From positions 1-24,468 of the IMG/VR virus record IMGVR_UViG_3300027806_000150: a stretch of 24,468 bases of DNA, one strand, 5' to 3'. Origin of the DNA: a virus. Both the position numbers and the translations under genes were made by a program. The notes beneath the pieces were generated by a model, which was not told the DNA's origin, made no database searches, and worked only from the letters and a program-made list of their open reading frames with translations. This document shows, one piece after another, positions 1 through 5,996 of the stretch (position 1 is its first letter; every line of letters begins with the position of its first letter).

Positions 1-8
1 ATCACACA

Positions 9-266
9 ATGGCCAAGCACCCCGCCCTCGACGTCCCCGCCCGCAGCCCCAGCGACAACCGCCCCTACGGCCACCGCGCCGCCTCCGCAGTCAACGACCG
101 GCTCCAGGGCACCGGCTACGGGGTGAGCTACCGCCGGTACCTCAGAGACGGCTACACGCGCGCCCGGCCCTACAACCTCTACACACCGACGGGCGTCGTC
201 TCCTTCTCGACCCCCGAGGCGGCCCTGGCCGGAGCCCTGGCGCGCATCGCCGCCGCCCAAAAATAA
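9..266 (+). CDS. Hypothetical protein, 85 aa, Arg/Tyr-rich
   Basis: I do not recognise this protein. It starts at an ATG eight bases into the window, so its ribosome site is mostly cut off and an earlier start outside the window cannot be excluded. The middle is rich in Arg and Tyr (YGVSYRRYLRDGYTRARPYN), and the C-terminal 20 residues are Ala-rich and probably helical. There is no membrane segment or signal peptide. Third codon positions are nearly all G or C, which supports real coding. The stop codon TAA abuts a short spacer holding a GTTTACACG copy and two competing hairpins. Small basic proteins like this are common in phage early regions, but no function can be assigned. Confidence 0.6.
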   Translation: MAKHPALDVPARSPSDNRPYGHRAASAVNDRLQGTGYGVSYRRYLRDGYTRARPYNLYTPTGVVSFSTPEAALAGALARIAAAQK

Positions 267-269
267 ATG

Positions 270-278
270 CGTGTAAAC
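270..278 (-). repeat. GTTTACACG element, copy 1 (minus orientation)
   Basis: Exact copy of the dispersed 9-mer, read on the minus strand. It lies between the genes ending at 266 and starting at 366, and is the only intergenic copy in minus orientation. The plus-strand context is GCGTGTAAACGC. Confidence 0.8.
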
Positions 279-315
279 GCCCTGTGCCCCTTGCGGCATA
301 GGGCGTTTCGCCCTA
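275..315 (+). promoter_or_regulatory. Two mutually exclusive hairpins in the spacer
   Basis: AAACGCCCT (275-283) can pair with AGGGCGTTT (300-308), a perfect 9-bp stem. The segment TAGGGCG (299-305) can instead pair with CGCCCTA (309-315), a perfect 7-bp stem with a TTT loop. Both use the same AGGGCG segment, so only one can form at a time. This is the geometry of an attenuator or a weak terminator. No strong U-tract follows, so plain intrinsic termination is uncertain. Confidence 0.4.
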
Positions 316-365
316 TCTATCACTTGTGGCCAGGGCAATCACGCCCGGCCCCAGGAGAGACCCAG

Positions 366-647
366 ATGACCGCCCCCGCTTCAACCAAGACCGTCGCCGT
401 CACCGGGCGCAAGGACAGCCACCTGCAGCGCGCGGGCTGGGCCAAGATCGTGAAGATCGACATCGACACATGGCTCGACGCCGACGACCGCATCGACTTC
501 CGCATCCTCTGGCTGACTGACCTCGAGGGCAACGTCTGGGAAGCGTCGGCCAAGATCGGCGAGACCGAGGAGCAGGTGGCCGAGGTGTTCGCCCGCCGCG
601 CCTACACCAACGACCGCTGCATCCTGGCCTTCCCCGCGAAGGCCTGA
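366..647 (+). CDS. Hypothetical protein, 93 aa
   Basis: I do not recognise this protein. The ATG at 366 is chosen because AGGAGAG (353-359) sits just upstream. The frame stays open back to 267, but that part covers the hairpin spacer and reads unlike protein. The N-terminus (about 15 residues) is polar and probably flexible. The rest looks like a small mixed alpha/beta domain with alternating hydrophobics (AKIVKIDID, DFRILWLTD) followed by a helix. There are no cysteines except one near the end and no membrane segment. It lies between two hairpin-containing spacers, so it may be a separately regulated early gene. Function unknown. Confidence 0.65.
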   Translation: MTAPASTKTVAVTGRKDSHLQRAGWAKIVKIDIDTWLDADDRIDFRILWLTDLEGNVWEASAKIGETEEQVAEVFARRAYTNDRCILAFPAKA

Positions 648-677
648 GCCACCCACATCGCGGACAACCCGCCGCCC

Positions 678-706
678 GGCCCCGGCTCTCAGAGTGCGGG
701 GCCTTT
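678..706 (+). terminator. Terminator-like hairpin before the metalloprotease gene
   Basis: GGCCCCG (678-684) pairs with CGGGGCC (697-703), and the loop itself contains a small CTC/GAG stem. Only TTT follows, so it may be a weak intrinsic terminator or an RNA-stabilising hairpin. Confidence 0.4.
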
Positions 707-743
707 GGGGTGCAAGGGCGCTTCCGCCCGGCAGGAGATCGAG

Positions 744-1799
744 ATGATTATCTACAGCGCTGGCCCCTTCGACGTCGTCCACCACGAGGCTGACGGCATG
801 TACTACGTCCACGACGTCCGCAGCGGGGAGGTCGTCTCGAACTACTACCCCCTCGCCAAGACGGCCAACCGCCGCGCGCGGCAACTGGCCGAGGCCAGAC
901 CCTGGACGCTGCCGACCCTCCCGGTCGGCACGCCGGAGACCGCCGACAACTACCCTGGCGTGGCCCCGAAGCCGCAGGTCGATGACGACCCCCGTGGCCC
1001 CGAGGAGCGCGCCTACGACGAGCGCCAGGAGGCCCGCGTCCAGGCTCAGATCGAGCAGGCCAAGGAGGAGGACCGCATCTTCTGCGAGACGGTCCTGCAC
1101 ATCGACGCGATGCGCCACACCGTCCTCGAGGCCCTCGACGCGATCGACGCGGAGATCGCCGCCGGCCACCGCGCCGACACCCGCGAGCAGTGGCTGACCA
1201 TGGCCGCCGAACTGCTGCGCCCCATCATCAAGGAGCGCACGGGCCTCGACATGACGCCCTACCGCGTCACCTGCGGCTGGCCCTCCCTGGGCGGCGCAGG
1301 CAAGCGCACCGTCCTCGGTGAGGCGTGGCACCACCGCGCCTCGACCTCCGGCCACGCGGAAATCTTCATCACGCCGGCTGAGGACGATCGGCGGATGGTC
1401 CTCGCCATCCTGATCCACGAGGTCCTCCACACCTGCCTGCCGGAGGGCACGGGCCACAAGCGCCCCTTCTGCGACGCGGCAGCCAAGATGGGCTTCGCCT
1501 CGCCCTTCACCCAGTTGGTCTCGACGCCCCTCCTCTGGCAGATCGCGGACGACATCATCGCCCAACTGCCCCTCTACCCCCACGCCAAGGTCGTCCCCGG
1601 CCTGCGCTCGCTGGGCGCGCCCAAGGAGCAGAAGAACCGCCAACTGAAGGCCGTCTGCACCGGCTGCGGCTTCACCTTCCGCGCCTCCAAGAAGTGGCTG
1701 ACGGTCGCTGAGACCCTGCAGTGCCCCGACCCCGACTGCGGCTCCGACATGGTCTGCGAGGGCCTGGATGAGGGCGATGATGAGGGGGAGGAGGGGTAG
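744..1799 (+). CDS. SprT-like zinc metalloprotease with zinc ribbon
   Basis: This 351-aa protein carries HEVLH at residues 225-229, the HExxH zinc site of metallopeptidases. A third histidine at 238 lies in GHKRPF, the arrangement of SprT-like domains. The C-terminus holds a zinc ribbon, C305-x2-C308 and C327-x4-C332, also typical of SprT proteins, followed by a Glu/Asp/Gly tail. Residues 1-100 are an unassigned domain, and about 90-130 is a charged helix or coiled coil. Known SprT/Spartan relatives bind DNA and cleave DNA-crosslinked proteins. The phage substrate is unknown; a role in clearing host DNA-bound proteins is inference. The start is ATG 744 with AGGAG at 733-737; the upstream TTG at 705 overlaps the hairpin and is not favoured. 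Confidence 0.8.
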   Translation: MIIYSAGPFDVVHHEADGMYYVHDVRSGEVVSNYYPLAKTANRRARQLAEARPWTLPTLPVGTPETADNYPGVAPKPQVDDDPRGPEERAYDERQEARVQAQIEQAKEEDRIFCETVLHIDAMRHTVLEALDAIDAEIAAGHRADTREQWLTMAAELLRPIIKERTGLDMTPYRVTCGWPSLGGAGKRTVLGEAWHHRASTSGHAEIFITPAEDDRRMVLAILIHEVLHTCLPEGTGHKRPFCDAAAKMGFASPFTQLVSTPLLWQIADDIIAQLPLYPHAKVVPGLRSLGAPKEQKNRQLKAVCTGCGFTFRASKKWLTVAETLQCPDPDCGSDMVCEGLDEGDDEGEEG

Positions 1800-1810
1800 G
1801 GCAAAATAGC

Positions 1811-1991
1811 CGGGTTGAAAAAACAACCCTGGGAAACAACTAGGGCAACTAGTCCTAGGGTTGGAGGGCCTGCGGCACCCCCGAGGGGTTGAAAGGTTGG
1901 AGGGGTTGTTCCGTTAAGGAACAACCCTCCTTTTCAACCCTGAAGCCGAGACCTTTTCGGAGGGGTTGTTTTTTGGGGTTGGAAGGGTCTC
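1811..1991. repeat. GGGTTG/CAACCC repeat cluster with nested hairpins
   Basis: About ten copies of GGGTTG, CAACCC or the close variant GGTTGG fall in 180 bp, in both orientations. They include GGGTTG (1812) with CAACCC (1824) around an A6 loop. The strongest hairpin has arms 1899-1912 and 1918-1930 (loop GTTAA, one bulged G). It is extended by GGGTTGAAA (1886-1894) pairing with TTTCAACCC (1932-1940). A third pair is GAGACC (1948-1953) with GGTCTC (1986-1991). A/T runs here contrast with the G+C-rich surroundings. It could be an iteron-like replication origin, a protein-binding array or a structured RNA. The sequence does not decide which. Confidence 0.7.
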
Positions 1992-2000
1992 GCGGAGGGT

Positions 2001-2030
2001 GGTGGCCTGGAGGGGCCTGGAGGGGCCTCT
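2001..2030 (+). repeat. Short tandem repeat, 10-bp unit
   Basis: Three consecutive decamers read GGTGGCCTGG, AGGGGCCTGG and AGGGGCCTCT; the shared core is GGCCT. They sit between the GGGTTG cluster and the promoter-like 15-mer. They could be a minor binding array or slippage in a G-rich stretch. Confidence 0.5.
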
Positions 2031-2094
2031 GTGGGGCTCCTGGAGGGCTGCGAGCGCGCCGCCCGCGTGGCCCGGTATCGCGCGCGCATAGCCC

Positions 2095-2126
2095 GACGGC
2101 GTACCGTTGCCAAGGCCGGCAGAACA
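2095..2126 (+). promoter_or_regulatory. Promoter-like repeat, copy 1
   Basis: GACGGCGTACCGTTG (2095-2109) is identical to the copy at 3764-3778. In both copies GAACA follows exactly 27 bases after the first base (2122-2126). The core ACGG-CGTA-CCGT is an interrupted palindrome that can form a 4-bp hairpin. It lies 80-94 bp before the gene at 2189. Exact repetition in two spacers, each ahead of a gene block, suggests a promoter for a phage RNA polymerase or a repressor operator. No bacterial -35/-10 pair is evident. Confidence 0.6.
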
Positions 2127-2188
2127 CCCTCAGGGATGTCCTGCGCGCTGGCCGTCCTGGCCGGCGATCCACCACCGCAAAGGACACC

Positions 2189-2641
2189 ATGACCTACACA
2201 TCTGAGCAGGCCCGCCTCGACGCGGAGCAGATCGTCGACAATGTCATTGTGAGCAGTGACACGCCAACGGACGCCCTGGCGAAGGCCCTCTTCCGCCTCG
2301 TCAACCGGCGGGTCGGTGACGCCCTCTGCGGGCTGCAGGCCGATCGCGGACCCATGCAGAAGCCGGAGGCTCCGCGCCGCGACGACAGGCCGGCGTCCAC
2401 TGGCGGCGACGGCAACCGCCTGATCCCGCCCTCCGAACTGGGCCTGGACGTGGCCCAGGGGCCGAGCGGCAAGCTGGTGTCGATCACGATCCACTTCGAC
2501 GAGCCGATCGAGACGCCCGCCTTCACCGTCCAGATCGAGACGGACGGCGGCGGCCACTACATCCCCACTGAGGTCGACGAAGACGACGACGACGACGACT
2601 GCGACGCCATGAAGGAGATGCTCAGGGGGCACTGGGGCTGA
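2189..2641 (+). CDS. Hypothetical acidic protein, 150 aa
   Basis: I do not recognise this protein. The ATG at 2189 has AAAGGA at 2179-2184. The upstream in-frame TTG at 1889 is rejected because that stretch is a repeat and hairpin region. Residues 1-55 look like a helical domain (LDAEQIVDNVIV, ALAKALFRLVNRRVGDAL). A polar linker rich in Arg, Asp and Gly follows at about 55-85. The end is a beta-rich segment (KLVSITIHFDEP, FTVQIETD) and a strongly acidic stretch of consecutive aspartates at about 131-137. Acidic tails on small phage proteins sometimes mimic DNA, but that is not shown here. It is the first gene of a tightly coupled five-gene run (2189-3765); its stop overlaps the next start by one base. 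Confidence 0.7.
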   Translation: MTYTSEQARLDAEQIVDNVIVSSDTPTDALAKALFRLVNRRVGDALCGLQADRGPMQKPEAPRRDDRPASTGGDGNRLIPPSELGLDVAQGPSGKLVSITIHFDEPIETPAFTVQIETDGGGHYIPTEVDEDDDDDDCDAMKEMLRGHWG

Positions 2642-2862
2642 TGAACGCCGCAGAGGCCCTCCTGCAGTCCTGGGCGGCTGACGCCCGGCCCAGGGACTAC
2701 AAGGCCCGCCACGCGCACCGGGGCACGCCGTCCCGGCTGCGCCTGAGCGCGTCCGGTCCCAGCCGTGGCGAGAAGAGGCGCGCCGCCCGCGAGCGGCTCA
2801 TCATGGTCATCGGCCTCGAGCGCGAGGCTGAGGCGGCTGTCAGGAAGGCGTTTACACGATGA
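2641..2862 (+). CDS. Hypothetical basic protein, 73 aa
   Basis: I do not recognise this protein. Its ATG shares one base with the preceding stop (TGATG), and its own stop overlaps the next start as ATGA, so translation is probably coupled on both sides. The first 60 residues are rich in Arg, Ala and Lys (PRDYKARHAHRG, RGEKRRAARERL), and the end is a probable amphipathic helix. It might bind nucleic acid through its basic character, which is only inference. The last codons, TTT ACA CGA, are forced by a GTTTACACG copy that runs into the next gene's start. Confidence 0.65.
   Translation: MNAAEALLQSWAADARPRDYKARHAHRGTPSRLRLSASGPSRGEKRRAARERLIMVIGLEREAEAAVRKAFTR
2850..2858 (+). repeat. GTTTACACG element, copy 2
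   Basis: Exact plus-orientation copy. It ends immediately before the ATG at 2859, in the stop-start overlap of two genes. A protein bound here would sit over a gene junction. Confidence 0.8.
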
Positions 2863-2987
2863 AGCCCGACCTCATCGACAAGATCGCCTGGGGCGCCATG
2901 ACGGCCATGCTCGTCGTCCTCGCCGTGACCCTCGCCTCTGCCTGCGCGGCGATCTCCTTCGTCGCCTGGAGGGAGATTTTGACCTGA
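2859..2987 (+). CDS. Small single-pass membrane protein, 42 aa
   Basis: The gene overlaps the previous stop (ATGA at 2859-2862) and shares its last base with the next ATG at 2987. The product begins MKPDLIDKIAW, then has one hydrophobic stretch of about 24 residues (residues 13-36, GAMTAMLVVLAVTLASACAA and on), and ends in WREILT. Third positions are G/C-rich. One membrane span is clear. The role is unknown; a small holin-like, superinfection-exclusion or membrane-anchoring protein are all possible, and the position in an early-type block does not favour lysis. It is too short for most gene finders, but the stop-start architecture on both sides argues strongly that it is real. Confidence 0.65.
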   Translation: MKPDLIDKIAWGAMTAMLVVLAVTLASACAAISFVAWREILT

Positions 2988-3586
2988 TGCCCCGCATCTC
3001 CCGGCACGACTACATCGCCGGCCTGGAGCGCAAGCGCCTCGCCCGCCTGGAGACGAGGGCCAGGGAGCGGCGGGAGCGTGAGGAGGTCGAGGCTGGCGTC
3101 GCTGAGAGCGTCAACCTCGGCCTCTCTCGCGGTGAGGCCTTCGACGCGCCGGAGCCGGGCAAGGGGGCCAGGACGAGGCCCGTCCGCCGCATGAGCGGCC
3201 TCGGCTGGCTGGCCAAGCAGGGGCGGATGCCCCCCGACCTCAAGCGCATCGGCGAGACCTACGGCGACGCCTACCGCGTGGCCCAGGGCGAGGACAGCAT
3301 CCGCTCCTGCATCGGCGACACGAACGGCGGCGGATCGAGCGTCATCCGCATGCCGCCCTCCTTCATCCTGGTCAGGATGCGCCAGCGGGCCAGGGACGAT
3401 CTGGCCGGCATGCGCGCCCGCCTGGGCAACGAGCAGAGCCTCATCCAGGCGATGGACCTCATCTGCGGCGAGGAGAAGACGCCCAGGGAGGCCTCCAAGA
3501 ATGGGGCCGACGCGGCTGCCCTCGAGGCCCTCCTGATGGCCGCCCTGCGCCTGCTGCAGGCGACCGGGTTGGCGAGGGCCGCATGA
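2987..3586 (+). CDS. Hypothetical protein, 199 aa, possible DUF6456-like C-terminus
   Basis: The start is ATG 2987, which shares a base with the preceding stop and has GGAGGGAG at 2968-2975. The frame also runs open upstream to 2765, but that part overlaps two coupled genes. Residues 1-50 are a highly charged Arg/Glu helix (ARERREREEVEA). The middle is loosely structured. The C-terminal 75 residues form a predicted helical bundle (RDDLAGMRARLGNEQSLIQ, then ALEALLMAALRLLQATG). That spacing recalls DUF6456-type regions in alphaproteobacterial proteins, which may carry a helix-turn-helix. This match is from memory of the pattern only and is tentative. A regulatory role would fit the position upstream of the structural module. 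Confidence 0.7.
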   Translation: MPRISRHDYIAGLERKRLARLETRARERREREEVEAGVAESVNLGLSRGEAFDAPEPGKGARTRPVRRMSGLGWLAKQGRMPPDLKRIGETYGDAYRVAQGEDSIRSCIGDTNGGGSSVIRMPPSFILVRMRQRARDDLAGMRARLGNEQSLIQAMDLICGEEKTPREASKNGADAAALEALLMAALRLLQATGLARAA

Positions 3587-3765
3587 CCCCCGAGCAGTAC
3601 GAGCGGCTGCCTGATGCGTTCCAGCGCATCATCCGCATCGACCGATACGTCAGGGCGCATCAGGTGGTGCCCTTCGACCTCGCCAGGGAGCGGCGGGAGC
3701 AGCGCCGGCTGTGCGAGATCATCGTCCGACCCGGCAGCGGCAGGGGGCGCAGCGCGGCCCTCTGA
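3583..3765 (+). CDS. Hypothetical basic protein, 60 aa
   Basis: I do not recognise this protein. The start overlaps the previous stop as ATGA (3583-3586), indicating coupled translation. The sequence is Arg-rich (LARERREQRRLCEIIVRPG) with a probable helix at residues 15-45. Third positions are G/C-rich, supporting coding. It is the last gene of the block; its stop codon TGA overlaps the first two bases of the second promoter-like repeat. Function unknown. Confidence 0.65.
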   Translation: MTPEQYERLPDAFQRIIRIDRYVRAHQVVPFDLARERREQRRLCEIIVRPGSGRGRSAAL

Positions 3766-3795
3766 CGGCGTACCGTTGACGGACCTGGACGAACA
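3764..3795 (+). promoter_or_regulatory. Promoter-like repeat, copy 2
   Basis: GACGGCGTACCGTTG (3764-3778) with GAACA at 3791-3795 matches copy 1 in sequence and spacing. It begins inside the stop codon of the upstream gene. A strong intrinsic terminator lies about 90 bp downstream, before any gene. The site could therefore drive a short RNA, or drive the structural genes by read-through under antitermination. Confidence 0.6.
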
Positions 3796-3895
3796 GCGGC
3801 AGGGAGAAGTCTGCACTCAGAAGTGTGCGTGGCGGTCCCCCCCTCGCTCGCACCGGCAGCAATCAACCCCTGGGCCTCACCTCCCAGGGGTTTTT
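3779..3895 (+). ncRNA. Candidate short non-coding RNA between promoter-like repeat and terminator
   Basis: The 115-base interval from the promoter-like repeat to the terminator holds no start codon with a ribosome site. It includes a small CACT/AGTG hairpin around 3815-3826 and then the terminator stem. I tested it by eye for a tRNA cloverleaf and found no T-arm. An RNA of about 100 nt is plausible if the repeat is a promoter. Otherwise this is simply a leader with an attenuator. Confidence 0.3.
3865..3895 (+). terminator. Intrinsic terminator before the structural module
   Basis: AACCCCTGGG (3865-3874) pairs perfectly with CCCAGGGGTT (3883-3892) around an 8-base loop, followed by TTTTT (3891-3895). 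This is the clearest rho-independent terminator in the window. It separates the early-type block from the packaging and head genes. Confidence 0.9.
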
Positions 3896-3912
3896 CGTGC
3901 CTCGGAGGTCAG

Positions 3913-5946
3913 ATGGTCTCACCCAGACGAGATGATCGCCAAAGACCGAGGCCCCCGGCCTGGGCTGGGTATGCCCAAGGCGCACGCGACGTGGTGGTCG
4001 ACGGCGCTGAGGCTCTGCGTCGCTATGCCCGCAGCCGCACGCCCGCCCAGGCCTGGGGAGACGCTGTCGAGATGGCCAAGGGCCTCGGCGTGTCGGCCCT
4101 CGAGGGCGGCATCCGCGAGGCCAACAAGATCGCCGACGAGGACGGCTTCGACCTGACCCGCTCCTTCGACCGCTGGGTCGGCGACGCCGTCGACAATGTC
4201 GTCGACAAGGGCAAGGCGGCATACGCCGCCGACCGCAAGGCGCGGGCCAGCGGGAGGCGCGAGGACTACAAGGGCGCCGTCATGGCTGTTGGAGGTGTCA
4301 CCGCTGCGGCTGCAGACGGCCTGACGGGCGGCGGCAAGACCAAGGTGGCCAAGGCCGCCCTGGCCGAGGCCCAGGCCCTGAAGCGGTCGTCTGACGCCCT
4401 CCTGGCCCCGCCTGGGTACAAGCCCAGCACCCGCCAGCTTGCCCGCACCCGCCAGCCAATGGCGATGAAGCCCCAGAAGGCGCCCGCCGGCGTCACCGGC
4501 AGCAGCGACGCGACCAGGAACATCGACGTCACCTACAACGGCAAGCACCCCCACGAGTGGACCGCCGAGGAGAAGACGGCCTTCGGCGAGTTGTACGGCC
4601 TGAAGGGCTTCGGCGACGAGGCCCCCATGCAGGTCTTCCTCGACATGGACGGCAAGGAGATCGAAATTCCAGGCGGGCTGGAGGGGCGCTGGTCGCACTC
4701 TGACCTCCTGCGCCTCAAGGGTGCGGGCATCGACCCCAGCCGCCTGCCTGAAGACCTCCACATCGCCATCCAGCAGAAGCTGGGGCGCACCATGACGGAC
4801 GACACGGGCCTCAGCGACGGTCAGGTCTGGAGCGGCGCGATGTTCGGCATGACCAGCCCGAACAACCCCCTGTTCCCCAACCAGATGGCCATGAGCCGCC
4901 TGCGGATGAACAACATGGAGGACGTCAGCCGCCTCGCCGAATTTGCCCCCTGGAACCGTCCAGGCAGCAATGGCGCGCCGATCTCGCCGGAAGACCGGAG
5001 GCGTGTAAGCGACGAGATCGCAGCCGCCTACGGCCTGAACTCGGGCAAGGCGGGCGGCCTGGGCGTTCGCGGGACGACCGACTACAGCCGCGTCGCCGAC
5101 TTCGCCCACATGTTCCGCACCGACCCTGAGTGGATGCACCGCCGGCAGGACGAGCCGTGGTCGAACTTCGCGGAGCGCGTCATCAGTCAGGTGCCCGGCT
5201 TCAAGGCCAAGACCGGCATGTTTGGCACCGTCTGGCAGGACCCTGGCAACGCCGACGTCTCGGCGATGGACCGCCACATGGTGAACTTCGTGGAAGACGC
5301 GATCTTCACCGACCCCCAGCACCGCGCCTCATACGAGGCCCGCGTCCTCAACCGCGTCAACAAGGGCGGCGGCAAGACCTACGAAAGCTACGCAGACCTC
5401 CCCCACGCGATCCGCCAGGACGGCCTGCTGGAGGAGATTGGCAAGGCTCCCACGCCCAAGTTCCGCAACCACCGCACGGGCGAGATCAGCGGGGCGATCC
5501 CCGAGCATCTGGCCGGCGAAGACTGGATCAGCGAGCCTGAGAGCGTCCAGTTGATCGGCGACGCCTACAAGCGCGGCATGGCCATGAATGCCGAGCATGC
5601 CCGCGAGAGGGGCGTCGGCCTCTTCAACTCGCAGTGGCACGTCTGGGACCGCATCCGTCGCCGCCTGGAGCCGCACGAGAACATGTATCCCGGCCTCGAG
5701 CGGCTTCCTCGGATGAGCGTCAATCAGCTTCGTGTCGCCGACGACGCCCACCGCCGATCGGGGCACAAGAACTACACCAAGACCGAGTTGGACGACGGAT
5801 CGACCCGCCTCAACCCGACCAAGCCGGTCCCTGATTGGCGCAGGCTGACCTACTTCGGCATCCCGGCTGCCATCGCCCTGCCTATGACTGCCCAGATGAT
5901 GCAGCAGACGCAGCCGCCGCCCGAGGAAGAGCCGACCTACTACTAG
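3913..5946 (+). CDS. Large virion-type protein with HhH-glycosylase-like motif, 677 aa
   Basis: The start is ATG 3913 with GGAGGT at 3904-3909. A GTG at 3823 in the same frame lies before the terminator and is rejected. Residues about 1-120 are helical and charged. About 118-150 is Gly/Ala-rich and weakly hydrophobic (AVGGVTAAAADGLTGGGKTK). Residues 306-320 read WSGAMFGMTSPNNPL. Residues 428-455 carry a VPGFKAKTG hairpin-like segment with K433, and MDRH with D453 and H455. The K-x19-D spacing resembles the catalytic Lys/Asp of endonuclease III-type HhH-GPD glycosylases, and of a phage domain I recall as DUF7178. The end has a short hydrophobic stretch and a Pro/Glu tail. An enzyme packaged or made with the head genes is inference. 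Confidence 0.75.
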   Translation: MVSPRRDDRQRPRPPAWAGYAQGARDVVVDGAEALRRYARSRTPAQAWGDAVEMAKGLGVSALEGGIREANKIADEDGFDLTRSFDRWVGDAVDNVVDKGKAAYAADRKARASGRREDYKGAVMAVGGVTAAAADGLTGGGKTKVAKAALAEAQALKRSSDALLAPPGYKPSTRQLARTRQPMAMKPQKAPAGVTGSSDATRNIDVTYNGKHPHEWTAEEKTAFGELYGLKGFGDEAPMQVFLDMDGKEIEIPGGLEGRWSHSDLLRLKGAGIDPSRLPEDLHIAIQQKLGRTMTDDTGLSDGQVWSGAMFGMTSPNNPLFPNQMAMSRLRMNNMEDVSRLAEFAPWNRPGSNGAPISPEDRRRVSDEIAAAYGLNSGKAGGLGVRGTTDYSRVADFAHMFRTDPEWMHRRQDEPWSNFAERVISQVPGFKAKTGMFGTVWQDPGNADVSAMDRHMVNFVEDAIFTDPQHRASYEARVLNRVNKGGGKTYESYADLPHAIRQDGLLEEIGKAPTPKFRNHRTGEISGAIPEHLAGEDWISEPESVQLIGDAYKRGMAMNAEHARERGVGLFNSQWHVWDRIRRRLEPHENMYPGLERLPRMSVNQLRVADDAHRRSGHKNYTKTELDDGSTRLNPTKPVPDWRRLTYFGIPAAIALPMTAQMMQQTQPPPEEEPTYY

Positions 5947-5996
5947 CCCAGCGGAACAATCCCTCGAGGGGAACTTCGCGCAGCCCAGGCATCGTC

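Larger units (their letters stand above)
1800..2188. other. 389-bp gene-free regulatory region
   Basis: No convincing gene is present. The forward frame open from a TTG at 1889 runs through the hairpins and repeats. The region holds, in order, the GGGTTG repeat cluster, a short stretch of 10-bp tandem repeats (2001-2030), a very G+C-rich segment, the 15-mer promoter-like repeat (2095-2109) and an 80-nt leader up to the next gene. Confidence 0.7.

Noticed and set aside
381-1826. 481-codon open frame on the minus strand opposite the metalloprotease gene
   Set aside because: It mirrors a gene with strong G/C third positions, its product is a low-complexity Val/Gly/Arg/Leu string, and it overlaps two supported plus-strand genes. 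Other long antisense frames (3919-5322, 6343-7725, 17796-19274, 22166-23371) are rejected for the same reason.
1889-2188. Upstream TTG extension of the gene at 2189
   Set aside because: It runs through the repeat and hairpin region and the promoter-like 15-mer, and has no ribosome site. ATG 2189 has AAAGGA.
3779-3864. Possible tRNA in the spacer
   Set aside because: A small CACT/AGTG hairpin is present, but no T-arm, acceptor stem or D-arm can be built.
3823-3912. GTG extension of the 677-aa gene
   Set aside because: It crosses the intrinsic terminator, while ATG 3913 has a near-perfect GGAGGT.
5961-5970. Palindrome CCCTCGAGGG before the small terminase gene
   Set aside because: A single 10-bp palindrome with no loop and no second copy. 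It could be part of a packaging site but nothing supports that.
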